In this document: piece by piece, positions 51,048 to 59,575 of the stretch
Position numbering within the stretch: the first letter of the stretch is position 1
How the letters are laid out: every line of letters starts with the position of its first letter
Assembly: GCF_008923185.1 (NCBI RefSeq)
Contig: NZ_WBMT01000037.1
Coordinates: 17,933-81,932 of the forward strand
Origin: Actinomadura rudentiformis
GTDB taxonomy: Bacteria; Actinomycetota; Actinomycetes; Streptosporangiales; Streptosporangiaceae
Reading direction: 5' to 3'
DNA: 64,000 bases
The notes under the pieces: model-generated
Told to the model about the DNA's origin: nothing
Database searches by the model: none
Seen by the model: only the letters and a program-made list of their open reading frames with translations
Program-made: the position numbers and the translations under genes

Positions 51048-51533
51048 ATGAGCGTGACGGAGAAGCTCCGCGCCAACGGACGCGAGTTCAGGAAGGGAGT
51101 GCTCGCCACTCCTTCTGTGGTGAGCGGCCTGCGTGATCTGACTGAGGCGCATCTCCACAGCTGGGGACTCAGCGAGCATGTCGACATCGCCACGCTGGTC
51201 GTCAGTGAACTGGTCACGAACGCGGTCAAGGCAAGCTTCGGCAGCCTGATCGGTTTCCAGGTCGTCCACCTCCCGGATGCCCTGGTGATCGAGGTCTGGG
51301 ACCCCTCGGAGTCACCGCCGAAGAAGCAGTGTCCCCGTCCCACCGATACGAGAGGCCGCGGCCTCTCCATCGTGGAGGCCGTCGCCCAGGCATGGGGTGT
51401 ACGCGAGGATCCACCCGAGACAGGCGGCAAGACCGTGTGGGCAGCCCTTGCCCTCGGCTGCCAGGGAAATCCGAGTCCATTGCCGCAGGTTCCTGAAGCT
51501 TCGGACGCCCCGAACGGCGAGGACTTGTCGTAG
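51048..51533 (+). CDS. RsbW-like ATP-binding protein (GHKL ATPase)
   Basis: 161 residues (ATG 51048; another ATG one codon upstream). N box VVSELVTNAVKASFG near residue 55 and G1/G2-like VIEVWDPSES and TRGRGLSIVEAVAQAWG. This is the HATPase_c_2 fold of anti-sigma-factor kinases and the many orphan actinomycete ATP-binding proteins. No sigma factor or antagonist gene is adjacent. It precedes the small peptide ORF by 74 bp on the same strand and may be part of that operon. Confidence 0.85.
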   Translation: MSVTEKLRANGREFRKGVLATPSVVSGLRDLTEAHLHSWGLSEHVDIATLVVSELVTNAVKASFGSLIGFQVVHLPDALVIEVWDPSESPPKKQCPRPTDTRGRGLSIVEAVAQAWGVREDPPETGGKTVWAALALGCQGNPSPLPQVPEASDAPNGEDLS

Positions 51534-51607
51534 GCACAAATAACCCGTCTGCGCTGAGGGTTCCAAGCGCGGTGACCGGCCGCGCTGACACAGTGAAGGG
51601 AACAAGA

Positions 51608-51715
51608 GTGGGCAAGCACGAGGACCCAGCGGGGAAAAACGGGCACAAGCCTGACAAGCCCATCCCGCCACCGCAGAAGCCCGATGACAAGGGCGATGGG
51701 AAGCGAGGGAAGTAG
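51608..51715 (+). CDS. Candidate RiPP (imiditide-like) precursor peptide, 35 residues
   Basis: GTG 51608 is preceded by GAAGGGA at good distance; an in-frame GTG at 51593 lacks a ribosome binding site. The peptide begins MGKHEDPAGKNGHKPD, has a Pro run (KPIPPPQKP) and ends DDKGDGKRGK. It has no Cys, Ser or Thr but is packed with Lys, Asp, Glu and His, and it holds Asn-Gly and Asp-Gly pairs, the classical sites of aspartimide formation. Its stop lies 5 bp before the PIMT-like methyltransferase start. What I recall of imiditide precursors (short, linear, highly charged, next to a PIMT homologue) fits. Not detectable as a gene by length alone, so the call rests on context. Confidence 0.65.
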   Translation: MGKHEDPAGKNGHKPDKPIPPPQKPDDKGDGKRGK

Positions 51716-51720
51716 CCGAC

Positions 51721-52842
51721 ATGGGTGACGTCGTGCAGCGCATCGAGGCCATGGCGAATCAGCTGGCCGTGGACGGCTGGCTCACTCGGGAAAAGGTGCG
51801 GGCAGCGCTGCACGACGTTCCCAGGCATGCGTTCGTCCCTCGAATCGCGTGGACGGGGCAGGGCGACCGCGTGGATCGCGACATTGACCCTGACGGCTGG
51901 CTCGATCTCGCTTACGCCCAAGATGCGATCATCACCCAGCTTGATGACGGGGCCTCCGATGCAGCCGCGGGTGCTGGGATGTTCACATCGTCCTGCTCGG
52001 CGCCGAGCACAGTTGTATCTCTGCTCGAGTTGCTCAGCGTCGAGCGCGGACACCGGGTCCTGGAAATTGGCACTGGAACTGGATGGACCGCCGGTCTACT
52101 GGCACAACTAGCCGGGGAAGACAATGTCGTCAGTGTGGAGATCGACCCGCAAATCGCCGATCAGGCGGCGGACAATCTCCAGGGGGCAGGCCTGTCACCT
52201 CGGCTGATCGTCGGAGATGGCATGGACGGGTGGCCTCAGGCGACGCCGTACGACCGCGTGCACGTCACCTGTGGCGTGCGCGTCGTGCCTCATGCGTGGG
52301 TCGAACAGACCAGGCCCGGAGGGGTGATCGTGCTGCCCTACTCCCCCGGGTTCGGGTATGGCCATGAGCTAAGGCTTGTGGTGATGCCGGACGGCACCGC
52401 TGTGGGCCGCTTTCCGGGTTACGCCTCATACATGATGAGCCGTTCGCAGCGACGACCTGAACTCGCTCTAGGAGACCTAGAGGCGTCACGCTCCAGAACC
52501 GCACTCGACCCCCGCACGATCGCCTTTGCGGCCCCCGGGGCTGATCTGGCGATGTCGGCTGTGCTTGGTGAGGTGTTCTCCCAGAGCACTCAATCGGACG
52601 GCAGGTACACGTTGTGGCTGTGGTCAACTGACGGCTCTTGGGCCAAGGCAACCTACGAGCAAGGCAAGGACGCCTACGACGTGGAGCAAGCCGGAGACCG
52701 CTCCCTGTGGAATGAGGTGGAGGCGGCGTACTTCCAATGGGTCACCTGGCGTGAACCTGGCCGGGACCGCTTCGGAATGACCGTGACGCCGGAAGGGCAG
52801 ACGATCTGGCTCGACTCACCGGACAACCCGATCCCTAGCTAA
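51721..52842 (+). CDS. PIMT-like O-methyltransferase with RiPP-type C-terminal extension
   Basis: 373 residues, well above the 210-230 of housekeeping protein-L-isoaspartate methyltransferases. N-terminal two-thirds is PIMT-like: REKVRAALHDVPRHAFVPRI, SSCSAPSTVVSLLELLSVER, and SAM motif I VLEIGTGTGWTAGLLAQLAG near residue 112; DRVHVTCGVRVVP is the post-motif. The last ~150 residues are an extension ending FGMTVTPEGQTIWLDSPDNP. From memory, PIMT homologues of lanthipeptide, lasso-peptide, graspetide and imiditide clusters carry such a C-terminal domain that recognises the precursor. It would methylate an Asp side chain, which then closes to aspartimide. The 35-residue ORF directly upstream is the likely substrate. 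Confidence 0.8.
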   Translation: MGDVVQRIEAMANQLAVDGWLTREKVRAALHDVPRHAFVPRIAWTGQGDRVDRDIDPDGWLDLAYAQDAIITQLDDGASDAAAGAGMFTSSCSAPSTVVSLLELLSVERGHRVLEIGTGTGWTAGLLAQLAGEDNVVSVEIDPQIADQAADNLQGAGLSPRLIVGDGMDGWPQATPYDRVHVTCGVRVVPHAWVEQTRPGGVIVLPYSPGFGYGHELRLVVMPDGTAVGRFPGYASYMMSRSQRRPELALGDLEASRSRTALDPRTIAFAAPGADLAMSAVLGEVFSQSTQSDGRYTLWLWSTDGSWAKATYEQGKDAYDVEQAGDRSLWNEVEAAYFQWVTWREPGRDRFGMTVTPEGQTIWLDSPDNPIPS

Positions 52843-52980
52843 CGCTGGGTCTGATCGCCCAGGTGTTCTATGCGAAGGGGCGTTGAACTCAATCCCGATC
52901 CTTGGGCGAACGAGCTGGCATGGCTGATCGGGCAGTGGGCCGACTCCGGCATTTCATGGGGCTCAACGGAAGAGGTCGGG

Positions 52981-53062
52981 GGTGTGGGGGCGGAGCCCCC
53001 ACCGGGGCTTGGGGCGAAGCCCCAATTGGGCTGTCCGAGCGTTAGCGAGGGCGATGCTTTTG
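52981..53062 (-). repeat. Dispersed ~80-bp repeat, copy B (inverted relative to copy A)
   Basis: Reverse complement of the unit at 49026-49103: the identical 24-nt block is at 53029-53052, followed by GGGGCTTCGCCCC and GGGGGCTCCGCCCCC hairpins. Between 52843 and this repeat a short frame (from ATG 52870, ELNPDPWANELAWLIGQW) is open but has no recognisable family. Confidence 0.85.
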
Positions 53063-53100
53063 GGGGGCAGCTCCCCGACTCGGGTGAGGCTTTGGAGACT

Positions 53101-53583
53101 TCAGCGGTGGGTGGGGAGGACGCACATTGTGTCCAGTCCCAGGACGTGGTTGAGGCGGCCGAAGGCCAGCCAGGAGCCCAGGCTCATGCTCAGTTCGACG
53201 ATCTCTTGCTGGGTGTAGTGGGTGGTCATGCGGTCCCAGAAGTCTTCATCGAGGTTGTGGTGGTCCAGGGCGTAGCGTTCGGCGTACTCGGCGGCCAGGC
53301 GGGTGCGGTCGTCGAACGCGTCGGTGGTGCGCCAGTTGGTGACTGATTCGGGGAAGCCGTCCTCCACTTTCTGGCCGTCGCGTTCCGTACGCCAGTCGAG
53401 GCAGAAGACACAACCGTTGATCTGGGCGATGCGCAGGCGTGCGGCCTCGAACTCGCGGAGGCCGAGGGTCGTGTGGGCGTAGACGGAGAGGGAGAAGTTC
53501 GCGGCGGCGGGACCGATGCCGGGGATCATCTCGCCCCAGACGTACTCGATCGGGTCCTTGCCCTCGGGGATGTCGATGTTCAT
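53101..53583 (-). CDS. Carboxymuconolactone decarboxylase / AhpD-like protein
   Basis: 160 residues. The CxxC redox motif sits in QINGCVFCLDWRTERDG near residue 55, with LREFEAARLRIAQ just before it, the usual AhpD-superfamily core. A helical C-terminus (QQEIVELSMSLGSWLAFGRL) completes the fold. Likely a peroxidase or peroxidase-like thiol enzyme. Its ATG overlaps the TGA of the upstream dehydrogenase gene (ATGA), so the two form an operon. Confidence 0.85.
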   Translation of the reverse strand: MNIDIPEGKDPIEYVWGEMIPGIGPAAANFSLSVYAHTTLGLREFEAARLRIAQINGCVFCLDWRTERDGQKVEDGFPESVTNWRTTDAFDDRTRLAAEYAERYALDHHNLDEDFWDRMTTHYTQQEIVELSMSLGSWLAFGRLNHVLGLDTMCVLPTHR

Positions 53584-54656
53584 GGTTTCCTTCCGAGCTT
53601 GCCGATCGCGGGTCTCAGGGGGACGTCGAGCGCGTCGTAGAGGCCCGGCTCGGCGGCCACGAGCCAGTCGATGGCGCCGACGAGGCGGCCGACGGCCGTG
53701 GCGTTGCCGCCCGCAGCCCGGTTGCCGTCCTCGTCGGTGGCCTCGACCGTGACCTCGATGCGCGGGTCGCCCTCGACGATCACGCGATGCGCGCCGTCGC
53801 CGTCGGGCGGGGCCGGCCAGTCCGGGGCGCAGGACGGGTGGATGCGGGTGACGTGTTCGATGACGATGCGTGGCTCGCCGTCGATGATCCCCTGGACCTC
53901 GAAACGGAGAGCCCCTTGGGTGCCCTTCTCGAACTCGCCCATGGTGGAGGTGCGCACGGTGGTGTCGAGTTCGCGGCGGGCCACGATTTCGCGGATCTCG
54001 TCCAGCTCGACGTCCAGGGCTCGGGCAATCAGGCGGATCTGGCCGCCCCAGACCATGGTCGGGATCGTCGGGGCGACCATGGGTGGCTCGTAGTCCATCG
54101 GCTGGCCCATGCCGACGATGTAGCGGACCGAGTCCTCCTGGTCGTACGTGGAGTAGTCGAAGATCTCCTGGCAGCGGATCGCATTGATGGTGCCGCCCAG
54201 GCCACTGATCAGAACGGGGAGCACGTCGTTGCCCCAGCCCGGGTCGACTCCGGAGACGAAGAGCGAACCACCGCCCTCGGCGATCGCGGCCAGGATCGGA
54301 TCGCGGAGTTCGGGCGGGGCGTTGCGCTGGTCGTAGAGCGCGTAGAGGGACGGCGTGACGACGACGGCCCCGGCCCTGATCGCCTTGGTGATGTCGGCGA
54401 CGGCGTCATCGGGACGCAGTTCCCCGGACGCCGCGTACACCACTGCCTGGGGACGAGCGGCGAGCACTGCGTCGACGTCGTCGGTCGCCGCGATGCCGAG
54501 CTGGTGGCCGAGCCCGCCGAGATGACCCGCGTCGCGGCCCACTTTGTCCGGGTTGTTGACGAGCACGGCCGCGAGGTCGAGCGCCGGGTGCGCGTGGACG
54601 GCGCGGACGGCCAGCCGGCCGACGTTGCCGGTCCCCCAGACAAGCGTGGAAATCAT
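53580..54656 (-). CDS. DapB-like NAD(P)-dependent dehydrogenase
   Basis: 358 residues. Rossmann start STLVWGTGNVGRLAVRAVHA (GxGxxG), then DVDAVLAARPQAVVYAASGE and SGVDPGWGNDVLPVLISGLG. It belongs to the dihydrodipicolinate-reductase-N superfamily, in the group near 2,4-diaminopentanoate dehydrogenase that is common in mycobacteria and relatives. It is not the housekeeping DapB. The gene overlaps the AhpD-like gene, and a TGTGA-N6-TCACA palindrome lies 31 bp upstream of its start. Substrate unknown. Confidence 0.8.
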   Translation of the reverse strand: MISTLVWGTGNVGRLAVRAVHAHPALDLAAVLVNNPDKVGRDAGHLGGLGHQLGIAATDDVDAVLAARPQAVVYAASGELRPDDAVADITKAIRAGAVVVTPSLYALYDQRNAPPELRDPILAAIAEGGGSLFVSGVDPGWGNDVLPVLISGLGGTINAIRCQEIFDYSTYDQEDSVRYIVGMGQPMDYEPPMVAPTIPTMVWGGQIRLIARALDVELDEIREIVARRELDTTVRTSTMGEFEKGTQGALRFEVQGIIDGEPRIVIEHVTRIHPSCAPDWPAPPDGDGAHRVIVEGDPRIEVTVEATDEDGNRAAGGNATAVGRLVGAIDWLVAAEPGLYDALDVPLRPAIGKLGRKP

Positions 54657-54686
54657 GGGCGGAGCCTAGCAAGCGTTTGGTTGCGA

Positions 54687-54702
54687 TGTGAATAGCGTCA
54701 CA
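54687..54702. promoter_or_regulatory. CRP/FNR-type palindrome upstream of the DapB-like operon
   Basis: TGTGAATAGCGTCACA is a perfect TGTGA-N6-TCACA site. It lies 31 bp before the start codon of the DapB-like gene. A cyclic-AMP receptor-type regulator is the obvious candidate; other families also use GTGA half-sites. Confidence 0.55.
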
Positions 54703-54808
54703 CTTGCCGGTGTAGAGACGATGCGCGTCGGACCTGACGAAGTCGTCGAAGTCGGAGCAGGCAGTCGACGGTCAGGCAAAGGCACCGCGGCCAGGCGGTC
54801 GGCGGCTT

Positions 54809-56593
54809 TCAGGCGACTCGGGCGCAGAGTACGCCCTTGAGGTAGTTGTCCCATGTCCGCGAGCCGGTGGGGCACCTGCTCTCGTAGTAGCCGGTGAATT
54901 TGAGGATGTAATTGAAACCCTTCGGGACGGTGCTCTTGCCGCAACCCCATGAGGTCATCAGGCCGTGTCCGGTGATGGCCACCCGGCCCGACGTGCTGCC
55001 CTTCTTGCCCAGGAAGCACTCCCCCTGCCTGAACTGCCTCCGCACGCAGAGATAGATGTTGTCCCCGTCATGCGTGGGAGACCTCCACCATGACTCTCCG
55101 TCGAGTGCCTCGGCGTCGCACGAGGAGCTCGAGTCCTCGATCCCGAAGACCTTCAGGGAGGCGTCACTCCGGCTGCAGGAGACCGCGTTCGGCATGGTCT
55201 TGGTCCACTCAGTGGAGTCATAGGGGTCCTTGTACGCGTCCAGGCAGTCTCCGACCGAGATCTGATCGAACGCCTCATAGGTCGGGTCGGGCGTCGGGCT
55301 CGGGCTATACGTACTCCCGCTACCGCTGGTGAAGCTGCTCGTACGGCTAGAGCTCGGAGTCTCACTCGGCGTCTCGGTCGCGGTCGAAGTCCGGGGCGAG
55401 CCGGCGCCGGTCTTGCTCGTCACGCCGGACCGGTTGGCGCTGGCCACGGCGATCAACACCACGACCAGCAGGACGCCCACGACACCGGCCACGACACCGA
55501 CATCGGGCTTGGTCGAGGGCCTCCCCGGCGGCCTGGCCGGAGGCAGGCCCGAGGGCTGGATCGAGGGGCGCTGCCCCTGCGGAGCGCGCCCCTGCTCCGG
55601 CTTCTGCTGCTCTGGCGGGCGTTGCTCTGACGGTCGCTGACGCCGCGTCTGCTTCTGCTCGTCCTGCGGAGGGCGGGCCTCCTTCTCCTCGGGCCTCCCC
55701 ACGAAGACCTCGGTCTCGGCCACCCGCGTGGCGATCATCGTGGTGAACGTCTCGGGCAGCGACATCGCCTCGCCCGCCGCCAACGCGGAACAGCGGTCCA
55801 GGAACTCCCCGACCGCAGGCCGGTCATCGGGATCCTTCTCCAGCCCGCCGGCGACCAGGGACCACAGCGACGCCGGGACTCCCGTCAGGTCCGGGTCCTC
55901 GTGGCGGACGCGGTAACCGAGGGCATCGGCCGGCCCCTCCCCGAAGGGGTGCCGGCCAGTTGCCGCGAAGGCCAGCACGGCGGCCAGGCAGAACACGTCG
56001 CTGGACGTTTCGATGTCGCCGCCCACGTACTGCTCGGGCGACATGTACCCGGGCGTGCCCACCACCACCATGGACACGCTCTGCGAGGGGGCGTCCATCG
56101 CGCGGGCGATGCCGAAGTCGATGATCCGCGGCCCGTCCTGGGCCAGCAGCACGTTCCCCGGCTTGAGGTCTCGGTGGATCACGTTCTGGTCGTGGACGGC
56201 CCCCAACCCTTCGGCGAGCCCGGCACCGAGCGCCGCGACCGCCACTTCGGGCAACGGGCCGTTCTCGTCGATGGCTTCCTGCAACGACGGCCCGGCGATG
56301 TACTCCGTCACCAGCCATGGCGGATCGGCGTCGGTGTCGGCGTCCACCACCTGCGCGGTGTAGAAGCCACCGATGCGCCGTGCCGCCGCGACCTCCTTGG
56401 CGAACCGCCGCCGGAACGCCGCGTTGTCAGCGAAGTGCGGGTGGACGACCTTGACCGCGACCAGCCGCCGCCCCTGCGAGCGACCGAGATAGACCTGGCC
56501 CATCCCGCCGGTTCCCAGTCGTGCCAGCAATCGGTACGGCCCGATCCGCTCCGGATCACTGGCCCTGAGCGCCCTGAGTGCTGCGCCGGACAT
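54809..56593 (-). CDS. Transmembrane Ser/Thr protein kinase with Cys-rich outer domain
   Basis: 594 residues. Kinase domain: RIGPYRLLARLGTGGMGQVY, VAVKVVHPHF (Lys), HRDLKPGNVLLAQDG (catalytic loop) and IIDFGIARAM (DFG). A Gln/Pro/Arg-rich linker (QKQTRRQRPSEQRPPEQQKP) leads to one transmembrane helix near residue 370 (GVVAGVVGVLLVVVLIAVAS). The outer ~150 residues start with SVGDCLDAYK and have eight cysteines, enough for four disulfides; there are no PASTA repeats. Ligand unknown. AGGTGGA precedes ATG 56593. Confidence 0.92.
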   Translation of the reverse strand: MSGAALRALRASDPERIGPYRLLARLGTGGMGQVYLGRSQGRRLVAVKVVHPHFADNAAFRRRFAKEVAAARRIGGFYTAQVVDADTDADPPWLVTEYIAGPSLQEAIDENGPLPEVAVAALGAGLAEGLGAVHDQNVIHRDLKPGNVLLAQDGPRIIDFGIARAMDAPSQSVSMVVVGTPGYMSPEQYVGGDIETSSDVFCLAAVLAFAATGRHPFGEGPADALGYRVRHEDPDLTGVPASLWSLVAGGLEKDPDDRPAVGEFLDRCSALAAGEAMSLPETFTTMIATRVAETEVFVGRPEEKEARPPQDEQKQTRRQRPSEQRPPEQQKPEQGRAPQGQRPSIQPSGLPPARPPGRPSTKPDVGVVAGVVGVLLVVVLIAVASANRSGVTSKTGAGSPRTSTATETPSETPSSSRTSSFTSGSGSTYSPSPTPDPTYEAFDQISVGDCLDAYKDPYDSTEWTKTMPNAVSCSRSDASLKVFGIEDSSSSCDAEALDGESWWRSPTHDGDNIYLCVRRQFRQGECFLGKKGSTSGRVAITGHGLMTSWGCGKSTVPKGFNYILKFTGYYESRCPTGSRTWDNYLKGVLCARVA

Positions 56594-56764
56594 TCCACCT
56601 ACCCGGGGTCAGTCAAACACCACTGTTCACTTGAGCTAAGCGTAGAGGAGGGAGATCATCAAGGTCTGCGTCTTCCGACGCACTTGCCTGAACGCCGCGA
56701 AGCTCAAGGACACCGACCAGGCCAGGCGAACCTGACGAACGCGTAACTACCACCGCAGACGTGT

Positions 56765-56912
56765 CCGGCATGGTCTTGAACGACGCGCACCTGACCACAC
56801 GGACCCGGCCAACGCGCACCCGACCAGCACGCCCCTGACCAGCACGCATCCGACCGGGACGCCCCCGACCAGCACATACCTGACCGGCACGCAACCGACC
56901 AGTGAACCCGGC
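56765..56912. repeat. 15-bp minisatellite, left part
   Basis: About nine units of 15 bp, consensus ACGCACCCGACCAGC. Because 15 is a multiple of three the minus strand reads as a five-residue CWSGA/CRSDA repeat, but there is no start site or gene-like codon use. The same unit continues at 57250-57345 beyond a transposase fragment. Confidence 0.8.
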
Positions 56913-56922
56913 TAGGTCGTGT

Positions 56923-57246
56923 CTGACCAACATCCGCCGCCGAGCGGTGGATGTTTGTGTGATGTGTGGTGTGGTGCGTGGTGGTGAGTTGACCGAGCCT
57001 GCATGGGTGCGGCTTGAGTCGCTGTTGCCGCAGATGGACGGGCGTGGACGGCCGTGGCGGGATCACTCCCAGGTCATCAACGGGACCTGGTGGCGGCTGC
57101 GGACGGGTGCGCCCTGGCGGATATCCCTGAACGGTGCAGGCCTTGGCAGACCTGCTACGAACGATGGAAACGCTGGGACGAGGACGGAACCTGGGCCAGG
57201 TTGCTGCAGGCGATCCCGGCCGAGGACGATGCAGTCGGCGGCGTGG
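56923..57246 (+). pseudogene. IS5-family transposase N-terminal remnant inside the minisatellite
   Basis: Reads ELTEPAWVRLESLLPQMDGR, then GRPWRDHSQVINGTWWRLRT and TGAPWR, the opening of DUF4096/IS5 transposases. The expected continuation DIPERCRPWQTCYERWKRWD is in another frame from about 57117, so there is a frameshift. The DDE region is missing. A likely end sequence (AGGTCGTGTCTGACC, 56923-56937) and a hairpin at 56940-56956 precede it. Confidence 0.75.
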
Positions 57247-57249
57247 AAT

Positions 57250-57345
57250 GGAGCCCCCGACCGGCACGCGCCCGACCAGTACGCACCCGACCGGCATGCG
57301 CTCGGCCAGTGGGTGCCTGGGCAGTGCGCATCCGGCCAGAAGGGA
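57250..57345. repeat. 15-bp minisatellite, right part
   Basis: Five or six units of the same 15-bp consensus (ACGCACCCGACCAGC) as at 56765-56912. The IS remnant therefore seems to have inserted into one repeat tract. Confidence 0.75.
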
Positions 57346-57387
57346 TATGAGCGGCGCACGACCAGGCAGCGAGCCTGGCCAGGCATG

Positions 57388-57417
57388 CGAAACGCCCCTC
57401 CGGGGAGGGGCGTTTCG
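57388..57417. terminator. clpX terminator
   Basis: CGAAACGCCCCTCC (57388-57401) pairs with GGAGGGGCGTTTCG (57404-57417). It starts 11 bp after the clpX stop on the minus strand. The spacer is only two bases, so the real loop will include one or two opened pairs. Confidence 0.8.
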
Positions 57418-57427
57418 TTCGGTTGAC

Positions 57428-58702
<1,275 letters not shown>

Positions 58703-58876
58703 CCAACTGTCTCCTTTTCGTGGGGCCGCCCGCCTGAGAGGATGCGGCGCAGCTCGGTTGCGTCCCGAAGGCTCTCGACGTTGGATTCGACGTTACCGTC
58801 TCCAACGGACTTGGTAAGCCCCTCGCCCGGAAGTATGACGACCGGGCTGGGGGTCTCCCTCATCCGGGTTGCCGTC

Positions 58877-59548
58877 TCAGGACGACACTACCTCGGCCTT
58901 GCGCTTCCTGCTGACGAAGACGTCGTCGATCAAACCGTATGCCTTGGCTTCCTCAGCAGTAAGGATCTTGTCACGCTCGATGTCGTGCCGCACCGTGGCC
59001 AGATCCTTGCCACTGTGCTTGGCGAGGATGTCCTCAAGGAGCTCCCGGATCCGCATGATCTCGCGGGCCTGGATCTCGATGTCGCTGGACTGCCCGTACG
59101 TGCCCTCGGTCGCGGGCTGATGGATCAGGATCCGCGAGTTGGGCAGGGCGGCCCGCTTGCCGGGCGTGCCGGCGGCGAGGAGGACGGCGGCGGCGGAGGC
59201 CGCCTGGCCGATGCAGACGGTCTGCACGTCCGGCTTGACGAACTGCATCGTGTCGTAGATCGCCGTCATGGCGGTGAACGAGCCGCCCGGCGAGTTGATG
59301 TAGATGCTTATATCGCGGTCCGGGTCGATCGACTCCAGGGTGATCAGCTGGGCCATCACGTCGTTGGCCGACGCGTCGTCGATCTGCACCCCGAGGAAGA
59401 TGATCCGCTCCTCGAAGAGCTTGTTGTACGGGTTCATCTCCTTGACCCCGTACGTGGTGCGCTCGACGAAGGACGGAATGATGTAGCGGTTGTCGACGGG
59501 GGTCGCGCCACCCGCCGTCACCAGGTTGGGCCTGATCAGGTCGCTCAC
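58877..59548 (-). CDS. clpP2: ATP-dependent Clp protease proteolytic subunit 2
   Basis: 223 residues. Catalytic Ser in CIGQAASAAAVLLAAG, His in RILIHQPATEGTYGQSSDIE and Asp in RHDIERDKILTAEEAKAYG. The N-terminal part (NRYIIPSFVERTTYGVKEMN) is typical of actinobacterial ClpP2. It forms a mixed barrel with ClpP1. GTG 59548 has GGAGG upstream and lies 27 bp after clpP1. Confidence 0.95.
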   Translation of the reverse strand: MSDLIRPNLVTAGGATPVDNRYIIPSFVERTTYGVKEMNPYNKLFEERIIFLGVQIDDASANDVMAQLITLESIDPDRDISIYINSPGGSFTAMTAIYDTMQFVKPDVQTVCIGQAASAAAVLLAAGTPGKRAALPNSRILIHQPATEGTYGQSSDIEIQAREIMRIRELLEDILAKHSGKDLATVRHDIERDKILTAEEAKAYGLIDDVFVSRKRKAEVVSS

Positions 59549-59575
59549 TGTGTGCCTCCGATAAAGATTCAGTCG

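Noticed and set aside
51608..51715. Reading the small peptide as a lanthipeptide or FxLD-type precursor
   Set aside because: It has no Cys, Ser or Thr and no LanB/LanC-type genes are nearby.
52870..52980. Short plus-strand ORF beginning MRRGVELNPDPWANEL
   Set aside because: It runs into the dispersed repeat, has no ribosome binding site and no recognised family; noted only in the repeat entry.
56704..57297. Minus-strand ORF resembling a pentapeptide-repeat protein
   Set aside because: The pattern comes from a 15-bp tandem repeat and the ORF runs through a transposase remnant; no start signal. Kept only as a finding about the repeat.
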